Source: a virus | DNA length: 39,652 nucleotides | Virus record (IMG/VR): IMGVR_UViG_3300050821_007279 | Coordinates: 1 to 39,652 of that record | Strand: one strand, 5' to 3' | Part shown: piece after piece, positions 30,717 to 38,015 of the stretch | How positions within the stretch are numbered: the stretch's first letter is position 1 | Layout: every line of letters begins with the position of its first letter | Position numbers and translations under genes: made by a program | Notes under the pieces: model-generated | Database searches by the model: none | Told to the model about the DNA's origin: nothing | The model's input: the letters and a program-made list of their open reading frames with translations, nothing else

Positions 30717-32888
30717 TTATTCACGTTTTACATGTGTTTTTTCCGCTGCTTTATGTTGTAATTCCTTATGGTGCATTTCCTTTTCATGATGCAATTGACT
30801 TGCATGTGTTAGCATCTTTATCATGTTCTGCGAATTTGTTATTTGAAGGTCTACTCCCATGCGTTGGCTCTCAGCCTGATACCTCAAGATTGTCTCTTGC
30901 AATTGTGCTGCTTCTTTCTGTTTATCAGCCTCTAACTTCGCAAACCCAAGTGACATGTCTTGCTGTGTTTCAAGTGCTTTGCGTTGTAGTTCCTGTTTCT
31001 TCAGTTCTATTTCTTGCATCTTCATTTGCGCTTCTTGCTGTGCTTGTTGCGCTTTCATTTGCAATTCTTGTTGCTTGAGTTGTAACATCATTGCATCAGG
31101 CGAAGGTTGTGGAGGTTTAGGTGGCAAAGGCTTACCCGTTTTTCCTGCTTCAATTATTTCAGGCGGCACTAGAGTTCGTAATCGATTTCGTAATTCCATA
31201 TTGTTATCTAGAGGCAGATTCTCTGCATATAAATCAGCAATCATGGGAAATACCTTTCCTTCTCGATCTGCTTGTAATACGGATTGTAAGGAAAGCAATG
31301 CCTCTTGCTTTTGCCCTTCATATGATGGACCTGCTTTTAACCTGATATTATATTTTCCCTTAGTCATGTCATTCTTCATTTGCAGACCATATTCATCCAT
31401 AGGCTGATTAATATTGACTGTCTGCGATTCGGATTCAGGCATATTCAATACGAGTGAACGCTGAGTGTCGTATATTTCAGGTATCCATTCGTTTATTACT
31501 TCCCCGCCTGTAGCAATTGCAATATTTATAGAATTGAATGGTGTTGCAGTATTTCTCGTACCACGATTTGTACGGGCTTCAATTGCGGTACCTGACACTT
31601 CATTGCCAAGTTCGCCCATTTGTGTATCATACATCCCTGTGCCGCTCTGGATATCCATTAAGGTACGTTCGTATTGTTGTACCAGGGATTGTGATAACTC
31701 GGGCGGCTTTAACTGTTCAGGCTTCGCCCCACTTGCTGTTTCATCATAATATAACGCACCATTAACGACCGAAGGGTCACGCCATTGTTGTTGTGCATCA
31801 GGCGATGCAGCACATTTACGAGGCATAATAAATTGATCAAACCTAGATATTTTCAGCATGTATGCTGATTGTGTTGCGAGATAATTCAAATATTTTTGCG
31901 CGTCTTTTACATCTTTGAAGAACGAACGTGTGATTTGCTGGCCTTGCTTAGAAAAATAACTTTTCTGGTCAACAAAAATAACGGGCAATAATGTCGCTTG
32001 AGATGGCAAATATGTCTCATCAAGCAAAAAATCACCCGCTATCTGGGTATGCTTGATTTTATACTTTATAGATTCACGTTTATCAACAACTAAGACAGGT
32101 ACGCCATTGCTGATTAAATATTTTTTACCATCGAATTTTACTTTCTCTAACTTTTTAAATTCTTTATCGTTAACAATAGAACCATCTGACAGCTTATAAA
32201 TAGTGATTTTCTCAGGTTCTTTTTCATAATCATCAACTATCGTAATAGAATCATCGTCAGCAAATGCAATCGTGCTATCTTCAGTTATAGCAGTTGTACC
32301 AATTTGCGATTCAATATCGCGTCCATATTTATCACGGAATTTTCTACGGGATATACGTGTTTTATATCCTCCAAACATGCCATCGACTTTACATACATGC
32401 TTAGCAGAAATATCCCAGTAACAACGATTAGGGTCTTCAAAAGAATAAACTTTAATTATCTGGTCAAAACTTTCGTTGTCTTTATATTCTGTATCAAGTC
32501 GATATGCGCCAAATCCAGCAACAATGGCCTGGCCAAACGCTGTTTGATATACACTTTTAGCATCTGAATTAAAACTGATATCTTTTATGATTGCTGCACG
32601 TACTTGTGCAGTTTCAGGCGGAACATCCTCAGAAGGCATGACTTGCAGATTGGGAGTATTGAATATCTGCTCGCCGCAAAGATGGTTGTAAAGCACACCA
32701 AGCTTGTTAAACACTAACGGGATTTTGTTATAACGCTCGAATAGTTTGGACTCGTCTTCTCGCCATTGGTCTCCCATGACGAAATCCATCCATTCATAGT
32801 ACATAGACCTATTAATAGTCCAGTACTTCTCCCACTTATCGACCCTGTCCCTGATCTTCCGGCATAGCTCCGGTTCTTTACTCGGCAT
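30717..32888 (-). CDS. Portal protein, P22 gp1-like
   Basis: 723 residues, the same size class as P22 gp1 (725). The N-terminus (RDRVDKWEKYWTINRSMYYEWMDFVMGDQWREDE) and the EDPNRCYWDISAKH segment near residue 150 are characteristic of the P22-like portal family. The C-terminal ~150 residues are a long Gln/Lys-rich coiled coil (QAQQEAQMKMQEIELKKQELQRKALE) that corresponds to the barrel of P22-type portals. Twelve copies form the DNA entry vertex and sense headful packaging. Its start has an SD hairpin. Confidence 0.9.
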   Translation of the reverse strand: MPSKEPELCRKIRDRVDKWEKYWTINRSMYYEWMDFVMGDQWREDESKLFERYNKIPLVFNKLGVLYNHLCGEQIFNTPNLQVMPSEDVPPETAQVRAAIIKDISFNSDAKSVYQTAFGQAIVAGFGAYRLDTEYKDNESFDQIIKVYSFEDPNRCYWDISAKHVCKVDGMFGGYKTRISRRKFRDKYGRDIESQIGTTAITEDSTIAFADDDSITIVDDYEKEPEKITIYKLSDGSIVNDKEFKKLEKVKFDGKKYLISNGVPVLVVDKRESIKYKIKHTQIAGDFLLDETYLPSQATLLPVIFVDQKSYFSKQGQQITRSFFKDVKDAQKYLNYLATQSAYMLKISRFDQFIMPRKCAASPDAQQQWRDPSVVNGALYYDETASGAKPEQLKPPELSQSLVQQYERTLMDIQSGTGMYDTQMGELGNEVSGTAIEARTNRGTRNTATPFNSINIAIATGGEVINEWIPEIYDTQRSLVLNMPESESQTVNINQPMDEYGLQMKNDMTKGKYNIRLKAGPSYEGQKQEALLSLQSVLQADREGKVFPMIADLYAENLPLDNNMELRNRLRTLVPPEIIEAGKTGKPLPPKPPQPSPDAMMLQLKQQELQMKAQQAQQEAQMKMQEIELKKQELQRKALETQQDMSLGFAKLEADKQKEAAQLQETILRYQAESQRMGVDLQITNSQNMIKMLTHASQLHHEKEMHHKELQHKAAEKTHVKRE

Positions 32889-32890
32889 AA

Positions 32891-32910
32891 CAAGTTAATC
32901 CTTTAACTTG
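32891..32910 (-). promoter_or_regulatory. SD-in-loop hairpin before the portal gene
   Basis: CAAGTTAA-AGGA-TTAACTTG: perfect 8-bp stem, loop AGGA, two bases before ATG 32888. Confidence 0.88.
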
Positions 32911-32953
32911 ACTTGCTTTATTATATCATTCTGATGGATTTTCCACCAATATC

Positions 32954-33238
32954 ATCCTTGCCTTAGTTTGCGTAATATGGCCTTACCTCACAAAACACTA
33001 CAAAACACCACATCACATTACAGCATTAAAAACCCTTACATTTCCATACACTACAAGACGTGACATCACAAGACACCACATTACAATATTTATAAAAACC
33101 CTTACATTGCCTTACGTTGCATGACAAAACATGACACCACATCACACAACATCACTAAAAACCCTTACATTGCCTTAACTTACGTAACATAACTCTACTC
33201 CACGACGCATGACAAAACATCTCCCTACAATACGTTAG
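32954..33238 (-). repeat. Pentamer-periodic array, downstream part (four modules)
   Basis: No gene in the ~350 bases between RAMP-like gene and portal. On the plus strand the bases fall into consecutive 5-nt words ending in AC (for example ATGAC AAAAC ATGAC ACCAC), i.e. GTNNN on the transcribed strand. They are broken by a core of type AAAAACCCTTACATTGCC. Cores lie at 32956 (variant CCTTGCCTTA), 33033, 33099 and 33162, spaced 78, 66 and 63. Word phase is kept between cores. Confidence 0.85.
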
Positions 33239-33784
33239 TTAATTCCTTTCTCTCCAATTAGTTACAACAAATCTCCCATATATTCCTTTGCGTGCTGGCC
33301 TGAAGTCACCTAATCCGACCTTGCTCCCAGCATCGTCAACCAACGTACGAATGAATTTAGGACTAAACATTTTCAAATCCAATGTCAAAGTAAAGTCTAC
33401 ACACCAATTGTCCAACCTTGGCCTATGGCAAACAATACGGCCGCCAGTAGAAGGCACAACAACTGCCCTGCTATCTACTTCCCATGTTTCTGGCGACTTG
33501 AAATATACGATTTCACCATCAATCATAACGCCAGCAGGAACTAAAGAACTCCTAGCCGTAGTTACTTTTACCTTTCCGTCCTTGTGAAATTTACCGGCTT
33601 CAACTAAGCAAGCGAATATATTTACAGTTGGATAATATAATCTGTCTTGCTCATCAACATAGCAAACCCGCTTGGCCGCTTCACGCGGCAATATGTCCTT
33701 GTCCTTTTTTACTTTCTGCTCATCAATATTAAAACGGTTCATCAACAACGGTGTTATCCCTGTTATTTCTATATCTATCTTCAT
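33239..33784 (-). CDS. RAMP-like (Cas7-like?) phage protein of unknown function
   Basis: 181 residues, start ATG 33784 with the SD AAGGTAAGGAT supplied by the last repeat core. The N-terminus IDIEITGITPLLMNRFN looks like the first strand and loop of RAMP proteins (Cas7/Csm3: ...G-x-TPL...). The middle has YYPTVNIFACLVEAGKF, similar in place to the 'IP-S-L-G-R' segment, and the C-terminus has a glycine-rich VGLGDFRPARKGIYGRF like a RAMP G-loop. I recall related hypothetical proteins in other phages, but no experimental function. The gene interrupts the usual terminase-portal junction and has the pentamer array on both sides, pointing to a joint unit. Confidence 0.5.
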   Translation of the reverse strand: MKIDIEITGITPLLMNRFNIDEQKVKKDKDILPREAAKRVCYVDEQDRLYYPTVNIFACLVEAGKFHKDGKVKVTTARSSLVPAGVMIDGEIVYFKSPETWEVDSRAVVVPSTGGRIVCHRPRLDNWCVDFTLTLDLKMFSPKFIRTLVDDAGSKVGLGDFRPARKGIYGRFVVTNWRERN

Positions 33785-33792
33785 TTTTATAT

Positions 33793-33985
33793 CCTTACCT
33801 TAGATTGCAAAACTTTACGCTACGACACATGACATCACTATACAACAAAATTAAAAATCCTTGCCTTAGTTTTCAGAACACTACACTACAATACATCACA
33901 TCACAGTACAAAATTAAAATCCTTACCTTGCATTACAGGACAACACAGGACTTCACAAAACAACACATCACTACACTACATTATT
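33793..33985 (-). repeat. Pentamer-periodic array, upstream part (three modules)
   Basis: Same 5-nt rule as 32954-33238. After the core at 33921 nine words in a row end in AC (among them ATTAC AGGAC AACAC AGGAC); seven do so after the cores at 33859 and 33793. Cores are AAAAATCCTTGCCTTA-like and spaced 66 and 62 bases. On the transcribed strand the core reads AAGGTAAGGATTTTTA, and the last one serves as ribosome site of the RAMP-like gene. Confidence 0.85.
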
Positions 33986-33991
33986 AATTCT

Positions 33992-35512
33992 CTACCGAAA
34001 CATCCCTCTTTCATGCGGCATTAACTTTGGCACTTCAATTGCACTCTGTACACCGTGAAAACCGCCAGCAAATGTGAGACATAATGCATCAGCGCCATCT
34101 GGACTAGGCAATCCTCTTGCCCGTAAATCATCCTTAGATTCTATCTGTACCTGCCCACTAGAATTCTCCTTGAACCCCAATGAACACAACTCACCATGTA
34201 ATTCATCCTCATCCGGAATCTGCACAGGCATATCTTGATACAACCAATCTCGCATATCGCCCCACAATTCAGCGCGTTGGTTCTTATAACGTTCCTTGTC
34301 ATTAGCACTGCGAGCGACATTAATTCCTTCCACACAGTCATATCCCATTTCATTCAACCTGTCTACAACGCCGGCACCTATCCCGATGCAATCGATATAG
34401 ACTTTGTCCGGTTTTTCTTCGGTAATGATGCGTTTCACACGACCTGCAATTTCCATCGTATTCAAGTGTGAGACTCTTTCCAAATTGTAGGCGCACCGTC
34501 CTTTGCGTCTGATAATTGCCGTTCTATCTCTGTCACTGATTGCAACATCGACACCAATAATAAGCTTATTTCCTGGTTCAACATTAGCTTTGCGGGCAAA
34601 CTCAACATATTTACTGTTGATAAACACGTTATGTATCGGGTTTTTGAATGCCTCAACGCTATTAAAGGGGTATTCAACGTTAAATCGTTCTCGTCCTGCA
34701 TCAAAATCCTTAGAAAACTCGTTAATTTTGAGTCTACGCCATGATAAATTATCCTTAGTTAACCCATTTTGTCCATACTGGCTCATCAAAAACTCTTCTT
34801 CGTCCGATAGATGCATATTTTCGGAATTGTGGCTATATTCGTCATTCCAATACCATGGCAAAAAGATACTTTGATACTCACTATCAGGCGACATTCCCGA
34901 TAACCAACGCTCATGGAAGTAATTTCCGATGCCATTAGCTGTAGATTCGAGGATAATTTCCGTGCCAGCCTCGTTACTGACTGTTTGCAATATTCCTTTC
35001 GAGTGTTCCTCCGCGAATGCCCAAAATGCTACTTCTGAACCGTGGAACAATTGCACCGTTTGCGAACGTCCTACAGCTTTGTTGCCTGCTGTGCCAATCG
35101 CATATCCGCTATCAAGCTGCTTAAAGTTGAGTTCTTTCGCATTGTCCGTATTTGGCTTGGGTGCTAATCCAGGTTCTAGGTTTTCGTTGAACCTCTTGGC
35201 CATGTTAAAAAGATTATTTGTGGCCTCTTTGTCGTGGGTAAGAATAAAGGCTTTTTTACCACGTGAAGTGATGACTTGGTGGAAATAGCGACCAGAAATT
35301 AGCGTACTCACACCTTGTTGTCTACCCTTAAGTATACAGGCACGCACACGCCCGGTAGATTCCTTCTGCCGTTGCAAACGTCCGTGCAAGAAGAGCTGTG
35401 CGCGATTAAACCGAAAATACTTTTTGACACCCGCTTTGTCTTTTACAATCAGAAATCTTTCTGCAAATTTCTGAAAATCTCTTATAGAATCTAGTTTCTC
35501 TTGACTTATCAA
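33992..35512 (-). CDS. terL: Terminase large subunit
   Basis: A 506-residue packaging motor. The ATPase part has a Walker A-like KGRQQGVST (residues about 62-70) and a Walker B-like QLFHGSEVAFW near 155. The C-terminal nuclease has the RNase H-like motifs IIGVDVAISDRDRTAI, VYIDCIGIG and DGADALCL. It translocates DNA into the procapsid through the portal and makes headful cuts. The start is TTG 35512, supported by an SD hairpin; no upstream ATG is present. It is preceded by a terminator-like hairpin (35552-35588). Confidence 0.93.
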   Translation of the reverse strand: MISQEKLDSIRDFQKFAERFLIVKDKAGVKKYFRFNRAQLFLHGRLQRQKESTGRVRACILKGRQQGVSTLISGRYFHQVITSRGKKAFILTHDKEATNNLFNMAKRFNENLEPGLAPKPNTDNAKELNFKQLDSGYAIGTAGNKAVGRSQTVQLFHGSEVAFWAFAEEHSKGILQTVSNEAGTEIILESTANGIGNYFHERWLSGMSPDSEYQSIFLPWYWNDEYSHNSENMHLSDEEEFLMSQYGQNGLTKDNLSWRRLKINEFSKDFDAGRERFNVEYPFNSVEAFKNPIHNVFINSKYVEFARKANVEPGNKLIIGVDVAISDRDRTAIIRRKGRCAYNLERVSHLNTMEIAGRVKRIITEEKPDKVYIDCIGIGAGVVDRLNEMGYDCVEGINVARSANDKERYKNQRAELWGDMRDWLYQDMPVQIPDEDELHGELCSLGFKENSSGQVQIESKDDLRARGLPSPDGADALCLTFAGGFHGVQSAIEVPKLMPHERGMFR

Positions 35513-35516
35513 AGTA

Positions 35517-35530
35517 CAGCATCCATGCTG
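35517..35530 (-). promoter_or_regulatory. SD-in-loop hairpin before terL
   Basis: CAGCA-TGGA-TGCTG: 5-bp stem with loop TGGA, four bases before the TTG start. Its presence supports this unusual start codon. Confidence 0.65.
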
Positions 35531-35551
35531 ATATTGTTGTCAAAAAATCCA

Positions 35552-35588
35552 ATTAAAACCGCCAATCCGTTACATTTGCGGTTTTAAT
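35552..35588 (-). terminator. Terminator-like hairpin upstream of terL
   Basis: ATTAAAACCGC and GCGGTTTTAAT form a perfect 11-bp stem with a 15-nt loop. On the minus strand GGATTTTTTG follows after the stem. It probably attenuates transcription from the terS side into terL. Confidence 0.75.
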
Positions 35589-35597
35589 CTTAGTTGG

Positions 35598-35837
35598 TTA
35601 TCTGTTTTTATCGTAGTCAAAATCATTTTCACCAGGCATTTCAGGAGATAATTGCACGTTACGTTTAGCACCTTCCATTTTAGTTGCCGGATGTGCAGTA
35701 TTTGCCATATCTGACATATTGTTGTAGCCCATGCCTTTGTTCATTTCGCGATTATTTCGCGCTTCCCAAGATTTTTGCATTGCTACATAATGTTCATCTT
35801 TGACATTTTCAACCGCTCCGGAGCGTCCGTCATCCAT
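35598..35837 (-). CDS. Small hydrophilic protein of unknown function
   Basis: A 79-residue, polar, probably disordered protein (MDDGRSGAVENVKDEHYVAMQKSWEARNNREMNKGMGYNNMSDMANTAHPATKMEGAKRN...). TAGGAG precedes the ATG, within a weak ATAAA/TTTAT hairpin. Small methionine/asparagine-rich proteins in this place may be packaged or assembly aids. No family recognised. Confidence 0.6.
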   Translation of the reverse strand: MDDGRSGAVENVKDEHYVAMQKSWEARNNREMNKGMGYNNMSDMANTAHPATKMEGAKRNVQLSPEMPGENDFDYDKNR

Positions 35838-35857
35838 GATATAAATCTCCTAATGCT

Positions 35858-36436
35858 TTATGTTGATCGCCAATCAAAATTGTCTACCCCGACAAATTGT
35901 ACCGTTGCCTGAGGAGCTAAAGGATATGCTACGTTAGTGCCAAGATTGTTAATGTTGTCGCCTAAAAACGGGAATATGTTTAACGAGTTAGCACCAGTAT
36001 TTGTCACAATCACTGTCTGTCCGACAACATCGTCGGGAAGCTTAACGCTATCTCCGGCTGTAGCTACGACTGCAACTACGTTAATCCCTAAATTCAAAGG
36101 CCAAGCGTTTGCTTGTCCACCGCCAGCGTGTGCAGTGATATTCTGCAGATTGGGCAGGATGGGAATAATAGGATTTAAACTACGACGATCACCGAATACG
36201 CTAAATAAATTTACATATACGGCTAGTCCGGGATTTGCCACATTAGTAGGCGGGAGTATGATAGTAAGTAGTACACTATCGCCGGGAGACCACTCGAAAG
36301 GTCCGTTGTTTGCAATTTCAATGTCTGCTTCTTGCGCTGCAAGCCAGCCGCCTGCAATTATTGTCTCAATTGCATCGTCAGTTGTAATCCTGACTAAGCT
36401 AGGTATTCCGTAGTCGCGATATATGCTATACAACAT
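35858..36436 (-). CDS. Putative virion protein with fibre-like N-terminus
   Basis: 192 residues from ATG 36436 (MLYSIYRDYGIPSLVRITTDDAIETIIAGGWLAAQ); the GTG at 36484 lacks a site, while ATG 36436 has AGGA in a hairpin loop. SLVRITTDDAIETIIAGGWL resembles the start of the giant fibre (SLVRISTTDTLATVATPDYI), suggesting a shared attachment module. A beta-rich domain follows, ending VAYPLAPQATVQFVGVDNFDW, a motif typical of virion decoration proteins. Likely head or fibre component; exact role unknown. Confidence 0.55.
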   Translation of the reverse strand: MLYSIYRDYGIPSLVRITTDDAIETIIAGGWLAAQEADIEIANNGPFEWSPGDSVLLTIILPPTNVANPGLAVYVNLFSVFGDRRSLNPIIPILPNLQNITAHAGGGQANAWPLNLGINVVAVVATAGDSVKLPDDVVGQTVIVTNTGANSLNIFPFLGDNINNLGTNVAYPLAPQATVQFVGVDNFDWRST

Positions 36437-36437
36437 A

Positions 36438-36457
36438 TTTGATAATCCTTTATCAAA
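36438..36457 (-). promoter_or_regulatory. SD-in-loop hairpin before gene 35858-36436
   Basis: TTTGATAA-AGGA-TTATCAAA: perfect 8-bp stem, loop AGGA, one base before ATG 36436. It decides the start of that gene. Confidence 0.88.
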
Positions 36458-36502
36458 AATTTCTCTTGTTACATTATGAGCCACGCTACAGACAAATGCA
36501 AT

Positions 36503-36916
36503 CTAAGCAATTATACGTCGATCATAGTTGCGAAAGTATTTTGCAGCTTTCTCCGCAAAGTATCGCTCGTCCATGTCTAACATTGCACAATATCCGAAAA
36601 ATACCTTGTTTTTAGCATCGAAGAAACACCGCGCTTCATAGGCTCTGAGCTCGTTGTAATATGACCTTCGTTTTTTTACCAACTTTGCTAACGTTTTTAT
36701 CAACGTATCTAATACAATGAGTATGTGTGAAGTATGTTCCGATTTGCTACATATATTATATATAGTAGTTGCGATGATTTTTATTTTACGATTGCACTGC
36801 TTGAGTATCTTAGTTGCAATTGCGGGCGGCTTTGGATATCTGTGTGATCTTGCATCTTCAATTGCACGGGCAATTATTGCAGCAATGAGAGCACGTTCTC
36901 CATCCGGGTTTTCCAC
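36503..36916 (-). CDS. Protein of unknown function between terminase subunits
   Basis: 137 residues, GTG start 36916 (MENPDGERALIAAIIARAIEDARS). The beginning DGERALIAAIIARAIEDA and the end EARCFFDAK...GYCAMLDMDERYFAEKAAKYF match a compact type of small phage protein that I remember as normally about 80 residues. Here a basic helical segment of about 55 residues (PPAIATKILKQCNRKIKIIATTIYNIC...) separates the halves. Possible DNA-binding regulator or packaging accessory. An SD hairpin precedes it. Confidence 0.5.
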   Translation of the reverse strand: MENPDGERALIAAIIARAIEDARSHRYPKPPAIATKILKQCNRKIKIIATTIYNICSKSEHTSHILIVLDTLIKTLAKLVKKRRSYYNELRAYEARCFFDAKNKVFFGYCAMLDMDERYFAEKAAKYFRNYDRRIIA

Positions 36917-36917
36917 G

Positions 36918-36932
36918 TATCATTCCTTGATA
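36918..36932 (-). promoter_or_regulatory. SD-in-loop hairpin before gene 36503-36916
   Basis: TATCA-AGGAA-TGATA: 5-bp stem, loop AGGAA, one base before the GTG start. The stem can extend to GT/AC with one bulged base. Confidence 0.7.
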
Positions 36933-36949
36933 ACGTTATCTATATATGT

Positions 36950-37372
36950 CTACAATTTATCGACTATCTTTTCGAGTAGTGATTCGCTCGCTCCAAGCTC
37001 TATCTTTTGCATGCCATACTTTTTTGGCTGCAACTTAGATGCTGCCCATTTGATTGTATCTACGATTAGCCTGTCACGATTGACCGCTGCATTGCTAAAA
37101 ACGGGGTCGCCATTGCTCTTTTCTGCTTTGTCCGATGATCTGTCACTGGCTATTTCTAAAGCTTCTTCCGCCAACCAGTCTATTTGTAGAGCTTTAGCTC
37201 GCGCGTAGCGGTCGTGGAATTCTGGATGATCGGCACACCACATAAATATGTTTGACTTATCAGGCCAATGCGGATTCAGAGCGCATAGCCTTTTGAGCCC
37301 AAATGTTGACGTAGATATAGCTTTACATATCTCGTCTGCTATCTTTTGACTGTATTTTACTGATTGTTTCAT
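36950..37372 (-). CDS. terS: Terminase small subunit, Sf6 gp1-like
   Basis: 140 residues, the length of Sf6 gp1. It shares the domain order: N-terminal helix-turn-helix DNA-binding part (KIADEICKAISTSTFGLKRLCALNPHWPDKSNIFMWCADHPEFHDRYARAKALQ), a central helical oligomerisation segment (EEALEIASD...), and the RLIVDTIKWAASKLQPKKYG motif. TerS rings recognise the pac site, often within this gene, and start headful packaging with TerL. It is the first late gene. A TATAAT lies only 8 bases before the ATG, so the mRNA may be leaderless. Confidence 0.88.
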   Translation of the reverse strand: MKQSVKYSQKIADEICKAISTSTFGLKRLCALNPHWPDKSNIFMWCADHPEFHDRYARAKALQIDWLAEEALEIASDRSSDKAEKSNGDPVFSNAAVNRDRLIVDTIKWAASKLQPKKYGMQKIELGASESLLEKIVDKL

Positions 37373-37380
37373 GGTTATAA

Positions 37381-37386
37381 ATTATA
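37381..37386 (-). promoter_or_regulatory. Candidate -10 box of the late (terS) promoter
   Basis: TATAAT on the minus strand, ending 8 bases before ATG 37372. There is no consensus -35 (only TTATTT), as expected for an activated or phage-specific late promoter. Transcription would begin within 1-2 bases of the start codon, giving a leaderless terS mRNA with no SD. Confidence 0.4.
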
Positions 37387-37422
37387 CATGTAAAAATAAT
37401 TAAAATAAAGTGTTAAATAGTG

Positions 37423-37451
37423 TTGACACAGTGTTCTATTCAGAATACTAT
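37423..37451 (+). promoter_or_regulatory. Near-consensus sigma70 early promoter
   Basis: TTGACA (37423-37428), a 17-bp spacer and TACTAT (37446-37451) drive the rightward operon 37486-39335. Several TGTT repeats in and around the -35 region (TGTTAAATAG TGTTGACA CAGTGTT, 37411-37435) look like operator half-sites. The region is shared with the divergent terS promoter, so one regulator could switch early and late transcription. Confidence 0.75.
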
Positions 37452-37485
37452 GCGTTCATCAACTAACAAACACGGAGATACAGAA

Positions 37486-37719
37486 ATGAGAAACGCAATA
37501 CAACATTACAACATGTTATTAAATTCTTCGGAAGAAGATGCAGCACAACAAGCGCAAGATTATTCTGATGCTTGCACTCGGTTAATGAATGATGATTTTG
37601 TGACAGCGGTGAGTGAGATAGTTTTTTCAAAATATGAAAATTTCAATCAAGAAATATTCCTGAAAGAATATTGTGATTTTTTCAAAAAGAAAACGGGTAA
37701 AGAATTTATCGTTAACTAG
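37486..37719 (+). CDS. Small early protein of unknown function
   Basis: 77 residues from ATG 37486 (MRNAIQHYNMLLNSSEEDAAQQAQDYSDAC...), with GGAGATACAGA upstream; the longer frame to 37420 runs over the promoter and is rejected. It is acidic and helical, ending FFKKKTGKEFIVN. First gene of the second early operon, a place where phages often encode host-takeover proteins; no evidence beyond position. Confidence 0.6.
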   Translation: MRNAIQHYNMLLNSSEEDAAQQAQDYSDACTRLMNDDFVTAVSEIVFSKYENFNQEIFLKEYCDFFKKKTGKEFIVN

Positions 37720-37720
37720 C

Positions 37721-37762
37721 TTAATCCCCAGCTAGTCCTCACCAGGGCTAGCGAGTGATTAA
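37721..37762 (+). promoter_or_regulatory. Nested intergenic hairpin, copy 1
   Basis: Outer stem TTAATC/GATTAA; internal loop CCCA/GAGT; inner stem GCTAGTCCT/AGGGCTAGC (one U-G) with loop CACC. The tail ...TTAACTTAACTAACTAAGG carries the next gene's SD. The same architecture recurs at 37951 and 38330. Confidence 0.75.
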
Positions 37763-37790
37763 ATTAACTTAACTAACTAAGGGTATAAAA

Positions 37791-37949
37791 ATGATAATTT
37801 CAAAACAAAAACTGGAAGAAATTTTACGGAAAAAAGTCCAAAAAATACTGAAGCAAAAAGGAGAAAATTGTCATCTGAGTATTAATATTGATGACGATAA
37901 TGACGATAAATTAATTAAGTATTATTTTAATAATGATGATTTAATCTAG
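37791..37949 (+). CDS. Small acidic early protein
   Basis: A 52-residue ORF (MIISKQKLEEILRKKVQKILKQKGENCHLSINIDDDNDDKLIKYYFNNDDLI). A basic amphipathic helix is followed by a very acidic C-terminal strand region (DDDNDDK). It lies between nested hairpins 1 and 2, with TAAGGGTATAAAA before the ATG. Not recognised. Confidence 0.55.
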   Translation: MIISKQKLEEILRKKVQKILKQKGENCHLSINIDDDNDDKLIKYYFNNDDLI

Positions 37950-37950
37950 C

Positions 37951-37992
37951 TTGATTATCAGCGTGCTCTCACAAGAGTACGCGAGTGATCAA
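37951..37992 (+). promoter_or_regulatory. Nested intergenic hairpin, copy 2
   Basis: Outer stem TTGATT/GATCAA (one U-G), internal loop ATCA/GAGT, inner stem GCGTGCTCT/AGAGTACGC with loop CACA. Tail ACTAAATAACTAAGG leads to the SD of the gene at 38016. Stem bases differ from copy 1 by compensating changes. Confidence 0.75.
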
Positions 37993-38015
37993 ACTAAATA
38001 ACTAAGGAAATACAA

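Noticed and set aside
30563-31765. Plus-strand ORFs of up to 171 codons opposite the portal and scaffold genes
   Set aside because: Hydrophobic, Cys-rich shadow frames opposite the Gln/Lys-rich coiled-coil codons (CAA/TTG) of portal and scaffold; no SD.
32954-33985. CRISPR array with a Cas-like gene
   Set aside because: The spacing (62-78 nt) and neighbouring RAMP-like gene invite this, but cores are only about 16-18 bases and imperfect, and the 'spacers' are low-complexity pentamer words, not unique sequence. No other cas gene is present.
36437-36484. GTG 36484 as start of the 35858 gene
   Set aside because: No ribosome site there, and the AGGA hairpin lies immediately before ATG 36436.
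37420-37485. Upstream extension of the gene at 37486
   Set aside because: The extra codons cover the -35/-10 boxes and the internal ATG 37486 has a proper SD.
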